Assembly (NCBI GenBank): GCA_046351215.1
Contig: JAXLYX010000011.1
Location: 218,554 to 282,553 of the forward strand
Length of the DNA stretch: 64,000 bases
Reading direction: 5' to 3'
Source of the DNA: JAXLYX01 sp046351215
Lineage (GTDB): Bacteria > Myxococcota_A > Polyangia > Polyangiales > Houyiibacteriaceae
A program made the position numbers and the translations under genes. Below are positions 51,849 through 61,700 of this stretch, piece by piece. A model generated the notes under the pieces. It searched no databases and was not told the DNA's origin. It saw nothing but the letters and a program-made list of their open reading frames with translations. Numbering within the stretch: the stretch's first letter is position 1; every line of letters begins with the position of its first letter.

Positions 51849-53582
51849 ATGTCGGCGCTCGAACCCGCGCTCCCAGGTTTCCTGAACGACGAGCCCGCGG
51901 CCGAAGAGCCGGGAGTCACCCGGTTCACGCTCGCGATGCTCGAGGCGGCGCTCCGCGACCAGGCGGATCTGACGGCCGTCGAGCGCTTCTCGCAGAAGCA
52001 CGAGAACGACGAGGTCCCCCTCCGCGAGCGCTACTACAAGGATCTCCTCCCCGCGACGCCGCCCGGGCCCGGGCAGCAGTACGGCTTCGAGGTCGACCTC
52101 GACGCCTGCACGGGCTGCAAGGCCTGCGTCACGGCCTGCCATTCGATGAACGGCCTCGACGAAGGCGAGGCCTTCCGGACGGTCGGGCTCCTGCACGGCG
52201 GCTCGCCGATCGCTCCGTTCCAGCAGACCGTGACCACGGCCTGCCACCACTGCGTCGATCCCGCGTGCATGGCGGGCTGCCCGGTGCTCGCCTACGAGAA
52301 GGATCCGGTCACCGGCATCGTCCGGCACCTCGACGACCAGTGCATCGGTTGCCAGTACTGCGTCTTCACGTGTCCCTACGAGGTCCCTCGCTTCCACGAG
52401 GCGAAGGGCATCGTGCGCAAGTGCGACATGTGCCAGGGGCGTCTCTCGGTGGGCGAGGCGCCCGCCTGCGTGCAGGGATGTCCGAACGGTGCGATCGCGA
52501 TCCGCGTGGTCGACGTGGCGAGGGCGGTGCGTGACGCCGAGGGCGAGGCCTTCCTGCCCGGGACGCCGGATCCCGCGATCACCGTGCCGACGACGTCGTA
52601 CCGGACTGAGCGTCCGATCCCGCGGAACGTGCTCGCGGCCGACCACTTCGCGGTCAAGCCCGCGCACGCGCACCGACCGCTCGTGGTGATGCTCGTGCTC
52701 ACGCAGCTCTCGGCCGGCGCCTTCGCCGTCGACCAGCTGCTCCCGGCCTTCCTGCCGCATGGGCTCGCGGTCGCTCTCCGTCCCTTCGATGCGATCTTCG
52801 GGTTCGCGATCGGCCTGCTCGCCCTCGGGGCCAGCGTCTTCCATCTCGGCCGTCCGCAGTACGCGTTCCGCGCGATCCTCGGCCTCCGGCGCTCGTGGCT
52901 GAGCCGCGAGATCCTGGCGTTCGGGGCGTTCGCCGGGCTCGCGGCCGCGAACGCGTTCCTGCTCTCGCCGCTCGCGCGGGGCGTCGCGTGGGTGCGCTTC
53001 CTCCCTTCGACGGCCCTGCTCGGCAAGGCGGTCGCCGCGACCGGGCTCTTCGGCGTCTTCACCTCGGTGATGGTCTACGCCGTGACCCACAAGAAGCTCT
53101 GGAGCCTGCCGCGGACGTTCCTGCGGTTCTTCGGGACGAGCGCGCTGCTCGGCACGGGAACCGTGCTCTTCGCGGCGACGCTCTTCGTGCCCGGGCTCGG
53201 CGACGTGTCGGCGACGGTGACGGCGGACTTCGTGGGCAAGCTCGTCCGCCTGCTCGCGTCCGTGACCGTCGCTCGGGTCCTCGTCGACGCGGTCGCTTTC
53301 GTCCACCTGCGCGACCGTACGCTGACCGAGCTCAAGGCCACGGCGCTGCTCCTCGTCGGCCCGCTCCGGGACGAGACGGGGCTCCGCTACGCCTTCGCGC
53401 TCCTCGGAGGCCTCGCCGTCCCGCGGCTCCTCTTCGCCCCCGACGCCGTTCGGCTCCGCGGCGAGGCGCCGATCCTCGCGGGGCTCGCGCTCGCCCTCCT
53501 CGTCGGCGGCGAGCTGCTCGAGCGCTCCGCCTTCTTCCGTGCTGCACGTGCCCCCCGAATGCCTGGAGGACTCTCCTCATGA
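51849..53582 (+). CDS. Fused DmsB-DmsC-like FeS electron carrier and quinol-binding membrane anchor
   Basis: A 577-aa fusion. Residues 80-215 hold 16 cysteines in four ferredoxin-type sets (87/90/93/97, 132/135/140/144, 165/168/171/175, 192/195/207/211), exactly the layout of DMSO reductase subunit B with four [4Fe-4S] clusters. From about residue 275 there are eight membrane helices with the DmsC hallmark HLGRPQYAF...SWLSREILAFG. It should take electrons from quinol and pass them to the catalytic subunit encoded next. No Tat signal is present, which places the FeS domain on the cytoplasmic side. It starts 7 bases after nirB and overlaps the next gene by four bases. Confidence 0.88.
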   Translation: MSALEPALPGFLNDEPAAEEPGVTRFTLAMLEAALRDQADLTAVERFSQKHENDEVPLRERYYKDLLPATPPGPGQQYGFEVDLDACTGCKACVTACHSMNGLDEGEAFRTVGLLHGGSPIAPFQQTVTTACHHCVDPACMAGCPVLAYEKDPVTGIVRHLDDQCIGCQYCVFTCPYEVPRFHEAKGIVRKCDMCQGRLSVGEAPACVQGCPNGAIAIRVVDVARAVRDAEGEAFLPGTPDPAITVPTTSYRTERPIPRNVLAADHFAVKPAHAHRPLVVMLVLTQLSAGAFAVDQLLPAFLPHGLAVALRPFDAIFGFAIGLLALGASVFHLGRPQYAFRAILGLRRSWLSREILAFGAFAGLAAANAFLLSPLARGVAWVRFLPSTALLGKAVAATGLFGVFTSVMVYAVTHKKLWSLPRTFLRFFGTSALLGTGTVLFAATLFVPGLGDVSATVTADFVGKLVRLLASVTVARVLVDAVAFVHLRDRTLTELKATALLLVGPLRDETGLRYAFALLGGLAVPRLLFAPDAVRLRGEAPILAGLALALLVGGELLERSAFFRAARAPRMPGGLSS

Positions 53583-55810
53583 CCCAGACGAGGCGCCCCA
53601 ATCCGCTCGGCTCGCTCCTGCTCGACCGCGAGGGACCGCTGACGCGCGAGCTCGCGCGGGCGAAGGCCCGCTTCGGGCTCGGACAGCTCCCCGAGAAGCA
53701 GACTCCCGACCGTACGACGTCGATGATCTGCGGCTTCTGCGCCACCGGTTGCTCGCTCGAGGTGCACCTCAAGCAGAACGAGGCCGTGAACCTCACGCCG
53801 ACGGTGGACTATCCGGTGAACCTCGGCATGGCGTGCCCGAAGGGATGGGAGGCTCTCGCGCCGTTGTCGGCGCCGGATCGCCTAACGACGCCCATGCGGC
53901 GCAACGAGCGCGGCAAGCTCGTGCCCTGCGACTGGCCGACGGCGATCGGGATCTTCGTCGACCGCATGAAGGCGACCCTCGCGAAGCACGGTCCGGAGTC
54001 GGCGGCCTTCCTCGGTACCGGCCAGATCACGGTCGAGGAGCTCGCGATCCTCGGTGCGTTCGGGAAGTTCGGGATGGGGCTCGTGCACGGCGACGGAAAC
54101 ACGCGCCAGTGCATGGCGACGGCGGTCGCTGCGTACAAGCAGAGCTTCGGGTTCGACGCGCCGCCCTACACCTACGCCGACTTCGAGGCCTCGGACGTGC
54201 TCGTGTTCGTGGGCGCGAACCCTTGCATCGCGCATCCGATCCTCTGGGAGCGGGTTCGTCGGAACCCCCACCATCCCACGATCGTCGTGGTCGATCCGCG
54301 CCGCACGGAGACCGCGATGGCGGCGACGATGCACCTCGCGCCGCAGCCGAAGACCGACCTCGCGTTGCTCTACGCGCTCGGTCACGTGCTCGTCCGCGAG
54401 GGCTGGATCGATCGGGGCTACGTCGACGCGCACACGGTCGGCTTCGAGGAGTACGCGAAGCACGTCGCCCGTTTCTCGCCGGAGTCGGTGTCTGCGACGA
54501 CGGGGATCCCGGCGGGCACGATCGAGCGGCTCGCCCGCATCCTCCACGAGGGCAAGCGCGTCTCGTTCTGGTGGACCATGGGTGTGAACCAGAGCCACCA
54601 GGGGACGCGGACCGCCCAGGCGATCATCGACCTCGCCCTGCTCACCGGGAACATCGGACGCCCGGGAACGGGCGCGAACTCGATCACGGGCCAGTGCAAC
54701 GCGATGGGGTCGCGCCTCTTCTCGAACACGACGAACCTGCTCGGCGGTCACGACTTCCAGAACGCCGAGCACCGGGCGAAGGTTGCCTCGATCCTCGGCA
54801 TCGACGTGGAGCGGATCCCGGACCGCCCGAGCGCGACGTACGACCAGATCCTCGAGCGGATCCACCGCGGCTCCATGAAGGCCCTCTGGATCGTGGCCAC
54901 GAACACGGCGCACTCGTGGGTGAACCAACGCGATGCCCGCGCGCTCCTCGACTCGCTCGATTTCCTCGTCGTGCAGGACATGTATTCGACGACGGAGACG
55001 GCGGCCCACGCCGACCTCCTCCTCCCCGCCGCGGGCTGGGGCGAGAAGGAAGGGACGTTCATCAACTCCGAGCGGCGGATCGGCCTCGTGAAGCGGGTGG
55101 CGAAGGCCCCGGGGCAGGCGCTCGCGGACTTCCACATCGTGAAGCTCCTCGCCGACGCCTGGGGCTGCGGCTCGATGTTCGCGCGCTGGGAGAGTCCCGA
55201 GGCGACCTTCCGCCTGCTGACGGAGCTCTCGCGGGGGCAGCCCTGCGACATCACGGGCATCGACGGCTACGCCACGCTCGACGCGGCGAACGGGGTCCAG
55301 TGGCCGTGCCCCGAGGGCCGCGAGATCCGCAAGGACGACGAGCGCCGCCTCTTCGGCGACGGGCGCTTCTTCCACCCGGACGGCAAGGCGCGCTTCTTGG
55401 TCGAGGAGCCGCTCCCCATCCCCGAGGCCACGTCGGAGGCCTATCCCTTCCTCCTCCTCACGGGCCGCGGCTCCTCGAGCCAATGGCACACGCTGACGCG
55501 TAGCTCGAAGTCGCCGCTGCTCGCGGGCCTCTCTCCCTCGCAAGCCTACGTGGAGCTCCACCCGGACGACGCTGCCACGCTCGGGATCGGCCCAGGGGTC
55601 TGGGTCCGGCTCCGCTCGCAGCGGGGCTCGATGAAGGCGATGGCGCACGTGACGACCGTGGTGCGGCCGGGGCAGGTCTTCGTTCCGATGCACTACGCCG
55701 AGACCAACCGCCTCACGTTCCCCGCGTTCGACCCGCACTCGCGGCAACCCGCGTACAAGGCCGCGGCCGTCGCCATCGAGCGTCTCGGGCCGGCCGACAC
55801 CGAGGCCTGA
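53579..55810 (+). CDS. nasC: Assimilatory nitrate reductase catalytic subunit (Mo-bisMGD)
   Basis: Reduces nitrate to nitrite. The 743-aa molybdoprotein of the NarB/NasC/NapA branch has an N-terminal [4Fe-4S] set at Cys 51, 54, 58 and 86 (CGFCATGC...GMACPKG). The molybdenum ligand Cys 178 is in the family motif GNTRQCMATAV. VNQSHQGTRTAQAIIDLALLTGNIGRPGTGANSITGQCNAMGSR and the C-terminal LLTGRGSSSQWHT and MHYAETNRLT regions line the cofactor. No Tat signal, so it is cytoplasmic. Known NasC/NarB enzymes use NADH/FAD partners or ferredoxin; here the partner is the DmsBC-like protein. ATG 53579 overlaps the upstream stop. Confidence 0.93.
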   Translation: MTQTRRPNPLGSLLLDREGPLTRELARAKARFGLGQLPEKQTPDRTTSMICGFCATGCSLEVHLKQNEAVNLTPTVDYPVNLGMACPKGWEALAPLSAPDRLTTPMRRNERGKLVPCDWPTAIGIFVDRMKATLAKHGPESAAFLGTGQITVEELAILGAFGKFGMGLVHGDGNTRQCMATAVAAYKQSFGFDAPPYTYADFEASDVLVFVGANPCIAHPILWERVRRNPHHPTIVVVDPRRTETAMAATMHLAPQPKTDLALLYALGHVLVREGWIDRGYVDAHTVGFEEYAKHVARFSPESVSATTGIPAGTIERLARILHEGKRVSFWWTMGVNQSHQGTRTAQAIIDLALLTGNIGRPGTGANSITGQCNAMGSRLFSNTTNLLGGHDFQNAEHRAKVASILGIDVERIPDRPSATYDQILERIHRGSMKALWIVATNTAHSWVNQRDARALLDSLDFLVVQDMYSTTETAAHADLLLPAAGWGEKEGTFINSERRIGLVKRVAKAPGQALADFHIVKLLADAWGCGSMFARWESPEATFRLLTELSRGQPCDITGIDGYATLDAANGVQWPCPEGREIRKDDERRLFGDGRFFHPDGKARFLVEEPLPIPEATSEAYPFLLLTGRGSSSQWHTLTRSSKSPLLAGLSPSQAYVELHPDDAATLGIGPGVWVRLRSQRGSMKAMAHVTTVVRPGQVFVPMHYAETNRLTFPAFDPHSRQPAYKAAAVAIERLGPADTEA

Positions 55811-55814
55811 GCGC

Positions 55815-57554
55815 TCAATCGCTCGCGAGGCGCGCCTTCACGTCGTCGACGAGGCGGCCGAGGAGCGCGTCCGCCCGGTCGCGCGCCCCGGCGATCGACT
55901 CTCCGTCGGCGACGTCGACGCGGACGTCGAAGTAGACCTTCAGCTTCGGCTCCGTGCCGCTCGGGCGGAGCATCACGCGATGCCCGCCTTCGAGCTCGAA
56001 GGCGAGGACGTTGCTCTTCGGGAGGTCGATCGGCGACGTGACGCCCTCGCTCGTCGTGCGCGTCGAGCTCTTGTAGTCGCTCCGCGTGACGACGCGGAGG
56101 CCGCCGAGCGAGGCCGGCGGCTCGCGACGGAAGCGCTCGACGGCGGCGGCGATCCGCTCGAGGCCGGAGGTCCCGGCGTGGGTCTCCGTGTGCAGGCGGC
56201 TGCGGAAGAGGCCGTAGCGCCGTGCCATGAGGTCGAGCTCGTCGACGAGCGTGCGCCCCTCGCGCTTCACGCCCGCGGCGGCCTCGGCGATCGCGACGGC
56301 GGCCGAGATCCCGTCCTTGTCGCGGACCCTCGTGCCGACCGCGTAGCCGAGGGCTTCCTCGTAGCCGAAGACGGTCGTGTAGCCCTCGCGCTCGAGCTCC
56401 ATGGCCCGGTTGTGGATCCACTTGTGGCCCGTGAGCGTCGGCTCCCACCGCGCGCCGTGCGCCGCGGCGATCGCCCCGAGCATCGGGGAGCTGACCACGG
56501 TCGAGAGCACGAGGCGCTTCTTCCCCGTGCCCTGCGAGAGGAGGCGATGCGCGAGCAGGCACCCGATCTCGTTGCCGTCGAGCACGACGAGCTCGCCCTC
56601 GTGGCGTGCCGCGACCGCGAGTCGATCGGCGTCGGGATCGTTCGCGAGGACGAGGTCCGCGTCGATGCGCGCGGCGAGCGCGAGGACCTCGGCGAGGGCT
56701 TCCGGCTCCTCGGGATTCGGGAAGCGCACGGTCGGGAACGCGCCGTCGGGCGCGGCCTGCGAGGCCACGCTCGTGACGTCGTCGAAGCCCGCTTCCGCGA
56801 GCGCCTGCCGCGCGACGCGCTCGCCGACGCCGTGGAGCGCGGTGTAGGCGATCCGGAGCGGCGAGGCCGAGGTCGGTCCGAGCGTCGCGCGCAGCCCGTC
56901 GAGGTAGGCCCGCGAGAGCGCGTCCCCGAGCTCGCGCACGAGGCCCGCGGCCTCGGCCTCCGCGCGCGTGGGACGAGGGAGCTCGGCGACGCAGCCCACG
57001 CGCGCGATGGCGGCGGCGATGCCGGCGTCGTGCGGTGGGATGATCTGCGCGCCGTTGCCCCAATAGACCTTGAGGCCGTTGTAGGCGGGTGGATTGTGGC
57101 TCGCCGTCAGCACGCAGGCCGCGGCGGCCCCCGTCTCGAGGAGGGCGAAGGCCGCGAGCGGCGTCGCGGCGGCCTCGCGGAAGACGTGCGCGCGGAAGCC
57201 CGCGCCGGTGACGATGGAGACCGCGTCGTCCGCGAAGAGCGCGCTGTTGCGGCGGGCGTCGAAGCCGAGGACGATGCCGCGCTCCGCCGCGCCGGGGACG
57301 TGGGCCGCGAGGTAGTCGACGAGACCCCGCACCGCGCGGAGCACGACCCGGCGATTCATGCGCATCGGGCCCGCACCCATCAGGCCCCGGAGGCCGGCGG
57401 TGCCGAATTCGAGCTCTCCCGCGAAGCGCTCGGCGAGCTCGTCGAGCGCGCGGCGTGCGACGAGGGCCTCGAGCTCGGCTCGGGTCTCGGGATCGGGGTC
57501 GTCGGCGATCCACGCCTCGGCGGCGCGGAGGAGCTCGTCCGTGCTTCGGTTCAC
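55815..57554 (-). CDS. Phosphohexomutase (phosphoglucomutase/phosphomannomutase family)
   Basis: Interconverts hexose 1- and 6-phosphates. The 579-aa protein has the phosphoserine loop TASHNPPAYNGLKVYW near residue 150, the Mg2+-binding DPDADRLAVA near 305, GYEEALGYAVG near 400, and the phosphate-binding RPSGTEPKLKVYF near 535. The size and the late phosphate-binding loop place it with the PGM2-like branch, which also acts on ribose or deoxyribose phosphates. The start is the GTG at 57554. The stop is four bases from that of the convergent nitrate reductase. Confidence 0.92.
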   Translation of the reverse strand: MNRSTDELLRAAEAWIADDPDPETRAELEALVARRALDELAERFAGELEFGTAGLRGLMGAGPMRMNRRVVLRAVRGLVDYLAAHVPGAAERGIVLGFDARRNSALFADDAVSIVTGAGFRAHVFREAAATPLAAFALLETGAAAACVLTASHNPPAYNGLKVYWGNGAQIIPPHDAGIAAAIARVGCVAELPRPTRAEAEAAGLVRELGDALSRAYLDGLRATLGPTSASPLRIAYTALHGVGERVARQALAEAGFDDVTSVASQAAPDGAFPTVRFPNPEEPEALAEVLALAARIDADLVLANDPDADRLAVAARHEGELVVLDGNEIGCLLAHRLLSQGTGKKRLVLSTVVSSPMLGAIAAAHGARWEPTLTGHKWIHNRAMELEREGYTTVFGYEEALGYAVGTRVRDKDGISAAVAIAEAAAGVKREGRTLVDELDLMARRYGLFRSRLHTETHAGTSGLERIAAAVERFRREPPASLGGLRVVTRSDYKSSTRTTSEGVTSPIDLPKSNVLAFELEGGHRVMLRPSGTEPKLKVYFDVRVDVADGESIAGARDRADALLGRLVDDVKARLASD

Positions 57555-57598
57555 GGACGCTTTGTAGCAAGGCCCGGCCGCGACCGCGACGGGCCCGG

Positions 57599-58729
57599 TC
57601 AGGAAGCCGGCGGAGCGGACCTCCGGCGCTGCTTCCACGCCTCCTCGGCGCGCACCACCCCATAGGTGAGGACGACGAGCCCGACGAAGAGCGCGGTGCT
57701 CGAGCCCATGCCGAGCGAGCGGGCGATCGGACGCGCGATCCGGCCGTAGCAGAAGGGGATGTGGAAGGCGTAGGCGACGAGGGAGCTCCGACCGAGCAGG
57801 ACGAGCGGCGCGAGGGCCCACGCCGGGAGCCGCGTCGAGACGAGGCCGGAGAGAGCCACGAGGAACGTCGCCCGCGCGCCGAGGTCGACGAGGTTCCAGA
57901 GGATCGCCGGATGCGTCCGATCGAGTGGGCCGCCGAGCGCGTCGACGGTCGCGAGCATGGCTCCGTAGGCGACGACGGAGACGAGCGGGGCGAGCGCGAA
58001 GAGGCCGAGGAGCGTCGTGCGTGGCGCACCGGCGACGGCGGCGAACGCGTCGTCCTTCGCGGCCTCCCGACGCGCGGAGAGGACGAGCGAGAGCCCGACG
58101 CCGAGCGCGAGCCACGTCCCGAGGGGGAAGAGGGGCATCTTCGCGAGGCCGGGCACGTCGACGAAGGGCGCAGCCACGAAGCGCACGGGGCCGCGGAGGG
58201 TCGCGGCCCAGCGGTTCGCGGGGATCGAGACGAGCGCGAAGACGAGCGCCGCGAGCCCCGCGACGCGGGCGAGCCTCCGCCGATCCGGCGAGCCGTCCGA
58301 GGCGCTCGGGCGGATCGCGAAGCCCGCCACGATCGCGAGCCCGAGGCCGATCGCGTGCAGGACGTCTCCCCGCAGGATCGTCGTCGTCGGAGGACCGCCG
58401 TCCATCGCGAAGTAGATCGCGTTGACGAGGTAGCCGACCATCAGGATCTCGAGGCCGCGCTCGACGAGGCCCGTCCGGACCTGGGCCGCGGGCTCGCCCT
58501 TCCGAATCCCGACCTCGGCGCGGAGCGCGATGCCCGCCCCGGCCAGCATCAGGAACGACGGGAGCGGGAACGTGCCGAGGAAGCGCGTCAGCCGGAACGC
58601 CGCGCCGCCGCGCGCGGCCGCCGCGACCCAGCCGTCGTACGCATGCGTCTGGATCATCAGCACGACCGCGAGCCCGCGGGCGACGTCCAGGCCGATCAGG
58701 CGACCGCGGGGCGTGGGCTCGTCCGCCAC
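57599..58729 (-). CDS. DUF1624 / heparan-glucosaminide N-acetyltransferase-like membrane protein
   Basis: A 376-aa inner-membrane protein with about ten helices. The N-terminus RLIGLDVARGLAVVLMIQTHAYDGW contains the conserved His of the DUF1624 group, and FPLPSFLMLAGAGIALR matches the acyl-transfer pore region. Members transfer acetyl groups across the membrane to extracytoplasmic sugars. GTG 58729 is 7 bases after the upstream kinase stop, so the two are in one operon. The acceptor here is unknown; the adjacent phosphohexomutase makes a glycan link plausible. Confidence 0.82.
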   Translation of the reverse strand: MADEPTPRGRLIGLDVARGLAVVLMIQTHAYDGWVAAAARGGAAFRLTRFLGTFPLPSFLMLAGAGIALRAEVGIRKGEPAAQVRTGLVERGLEILMVGYLVNAIYFAMDGGPPTTTILRGDVLHAIGLGLAIVAGFAIRPSASDGSPDRRRLARVAGLAALVFALVSIPANRWAATLRGPVRFVAAPFVDVPGLAKMPLFPLGTWLALGVGLSLVLSARREAAKDDAFAAVAGAPRTTLLGLFALAPLVSVVAYGAMLATVDALGGPLDRTHPAILWNLVDLGARATFLVALSGLVSTRLPAWALAPLVLLGRSSLVAYAFHIPFCYGRIARPIARSLGMGSSTALFVGLVVLTYGVVRAEEAWKQRRRSAPPAS

Positions 58730-58736
58730 GGAGGGC

Positions 58737-61700
58737 TCACTGCGGCGCCTGGAGAGGCCACTCGAGCCACTCGAGCTCGTTCCGGACCGAGGCGAGGGCC
58801 TGACGGCTGGCGGCCATCGACGCGCGCATCTTCGGATCCCTGCGGAGCGCGGCCCCGAGCACCTGCGCGAGGCGGGCACAACGGGGATCCCTCGCCAGCG
58901 CCGCGACGCCGTCGGGCATGCCGTCGTGGCTGATGTGCTGCGTGATCAGCGTGACCTCGTTCGGCCCCTCGAAGAGCGTGCGGCCCGTGAGGAGCTCGAA
59001 CGCGAGGCAGGCGAACGCGTACACGTCGGCGGGCGGCGCGGCATGGGGACCGGGACCGAGCAGGCCCCAGATCTCCGGCGCGCCGTACTCGGCGGTGCCG
59101 CAGCCCGGACGCATCTTGCGGCCGGCGAGACCGAAGTCGACGAGCACGGGCGCGTCCGGGAGGTCGGGGCCCGCGAGACCGTCGGGGTCGCGCACGATGA
59201 TGTTCGAGGGCTTCACGTCGAGATGACCGACGCCGACCGCGTGCATCGCCTCGAGGCCCGCGGCGATTCCGTCGAGCAGGTCGAAGGCTCGCGCGACCGT
59301 CATCTCGCCCATCTCGAGCAGGCGCTCGAGGTGGGGGCCGTCGACGAGCTCCATCACCAGGATGGGCTTCGGTCGGGCGCCCACGTCGAAGGTGACGAAG
59401 CGGGCGATGTTCGGATGCTGGGGCAGCGAGAGCAGGGCGCCCGCCTCCTCGCGGAAGAGCTGGAAGAACTCGTTCTCCGAGAGCGTGCGGGCCGCGGCGC
59501 CGGAGTAGTCGGGGACCTTCAGCGCGAGGGGCTCGCCGCGCTCGTTGTGTCGGTCCTCGCTCCGCCGTGCGACGAACACCGTGCCACCCGCACCCGTGCC
59601 GATCGCGCGCACCACGTAGAAGCCTCCGAGCGTCCGGCTCGGCGGCATCCAGGCGGGGAGGGGCGCTTCCTTCGGAGCCGCCGGGATCTGCGTGGTCTGC
59701 GGCCGACGCGGAGCGTCGAGCGGTAGCTGGCAGATGCGCGTGAGGGCGATCCCCGCGGTCAGCGCGAGGGCGGAAGGGAGCTCGCGCTCGAGCGCCGTCA
59801 CGGTCTTCGTGAGCGCGCCGCCGAGGCTGGCCTGACCGCCGCGGATCACGCGCTCGAGGGCGAGGTCGAGATCGCGGATGCTGCGCGCGAGGGTGCTCGA
59901 GCCGAGCCGACGGTCGTCGCCGAGCTTGCGGTGCGCGCCCGAGATCAGCTGCGCGAGCGTCCTCGCGGCGTTCTCGAAGGCGGCGAGCGGCGTCTCGTTG
60001 CTCTGCTCCGCGAGCTCCATCAGCGAGCCGACCCAGGCGGCGGGCTCGAGGGCCCGCGCGTACGCGAGGAGCGCGCTCCGGAGCGCCTCGACGCGGGCCG
60101 ACGTCGCGATCGGGAGGTCGTTCGCGAGGGCGGCCACCGCCTCGAGGCAGTTGCGCACGCCCTTCTGCGAATCGGGAGCCGTCGCCACCGCCTCGTCGAG
60201 CTTGGCGAAGGCGTGCAGCGCGGTCTTGATCTCGGGGACCATCGACGCCTCGGCCATCGTCCGGAGATCGCCGGCCGTGGCGAGGTACGTGCCCGCGGTC
60301 ACGAGGACGTCGGAGACCTCGACGATCTCCTCGCGCACCATGGCGTCGCAGGCGCGCGCGGAGGTCGCCGTGAGCGCACGGTGCAGCGGCGAGGCGATGT
60401 CCTCGGAGACCCGGCGGAGGAGCGTGCGGGTCGTGCGGAGGCGCCGGAGACGGAGGCGGTCGTGGCGGTCCTCGACGACGCCTCCGTCGGCGTCGACGAG
60501 GTGGAGGAGCGTGCGCACGCGGCGCATGCGCAGGGTCAGCTGGCCCGGCTCCACCGTGCCCGCGGCCTGCTCGCCCTCGTGCGAGAGGAGCCACTCCGAG
60601 AGGCGGTGGAAGAGGTCGGCCAGGGGTCGGAGCAGCTCCCCCGGATCGTCGCCCCGCGCGCCGAGCAGGAGGAGGTTCGACAGGGCGTCGGTCTCGAGGA
60701 GCGCGAGGTCGATCTCGCGGAGGGCGGCGAACGCCTTCATGCGGCCCTGCGGTTCGCTCAGCTTGCAGCGCTCGAGCAGCCCCATCCGGGCTTCGGTGGC
60801 GTTCAGCACCTGCTGCGCGGCCGCGTAGGCCTCGCTCGCTCCCTGCGCGGCGAAGGCGTCGAGCGCACGGCTCACGAGGTCGCGCAGCGTCGGCATCCGC
60901 TGGGTCTCCTCGAGGCCCGAGAGCTCCACGACGAGCGCCTGCATCAGGGCGTACTGGCCCTCGTCGTCCGGGGCGCCTTCGCCCATCGCCTCGAGCAGCT
61001 GCGTCTTCGCCCGCTTCGCCGCCCACGCGCCGAATTCGGAGCCGATGCGCTCGCGCCGCAGCTCGACGAGCGCCTCGGCCGCCTCGAGACCGCCCCGCTG
61101 CACGAGCTGCTCGAGCAGCTCCTCGACGAGGCCCGGATCGTTCTCGGCGGCGCGGGGCAGGCCGAGGATGATCGCCGACGCGAGGCCGGGATCCTTCTTG
61201 AGTAGGGGCGACTCGATGAGGCGCTTGCACGCCTCGAGGGAGCGCTCGGGGCGGACGGCGATGCTCGCGGCCAGCGAGGCCGCGCCGCGGCGCCACTCGG
61301 TGATGCCGAGCGTGGGGTCGAGCGAACGATCGATGGCGTCCGAGGCCTCGCGGACCACTCCGGAGAGCAGGCCGCGCGCGCTCGCGACGTGACGCCACAC
61401 GAGCGACTCGCGGTCGGCGAGCAGGCGTTCGCTCGCCTCGCGCACGGCGAGGGTCTCGAAGATGCGGATGCCGCTGTCGTCCCCTTCGGCGGCGCGCTGG
61501 GCGGCCTCCCGGGCCGCCCGTTCGAGCAGGCGGGCCGCCAGGCGGCGGGAGGGGAGCGAGCCCATGCTCGGGACGACGAGCCACTCGCGGCTGAGCTCTC
61601 GGCGGGAGATGAGCGCGAGCGCCAGGGAGTCCGCGCGCGTCCCGGAGCCGATCGGGAGGTCGAGGGCGAGGGCCACCCGGGCGCGGATGCCGGCGCCGCC

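Noticed and set aside
48770..51928. A 1052-aa open frame antisense to nirB
   Set aside because: Low-complexity acidic/basic composition and no domain; nirB in the sense direction has all expected motifs.
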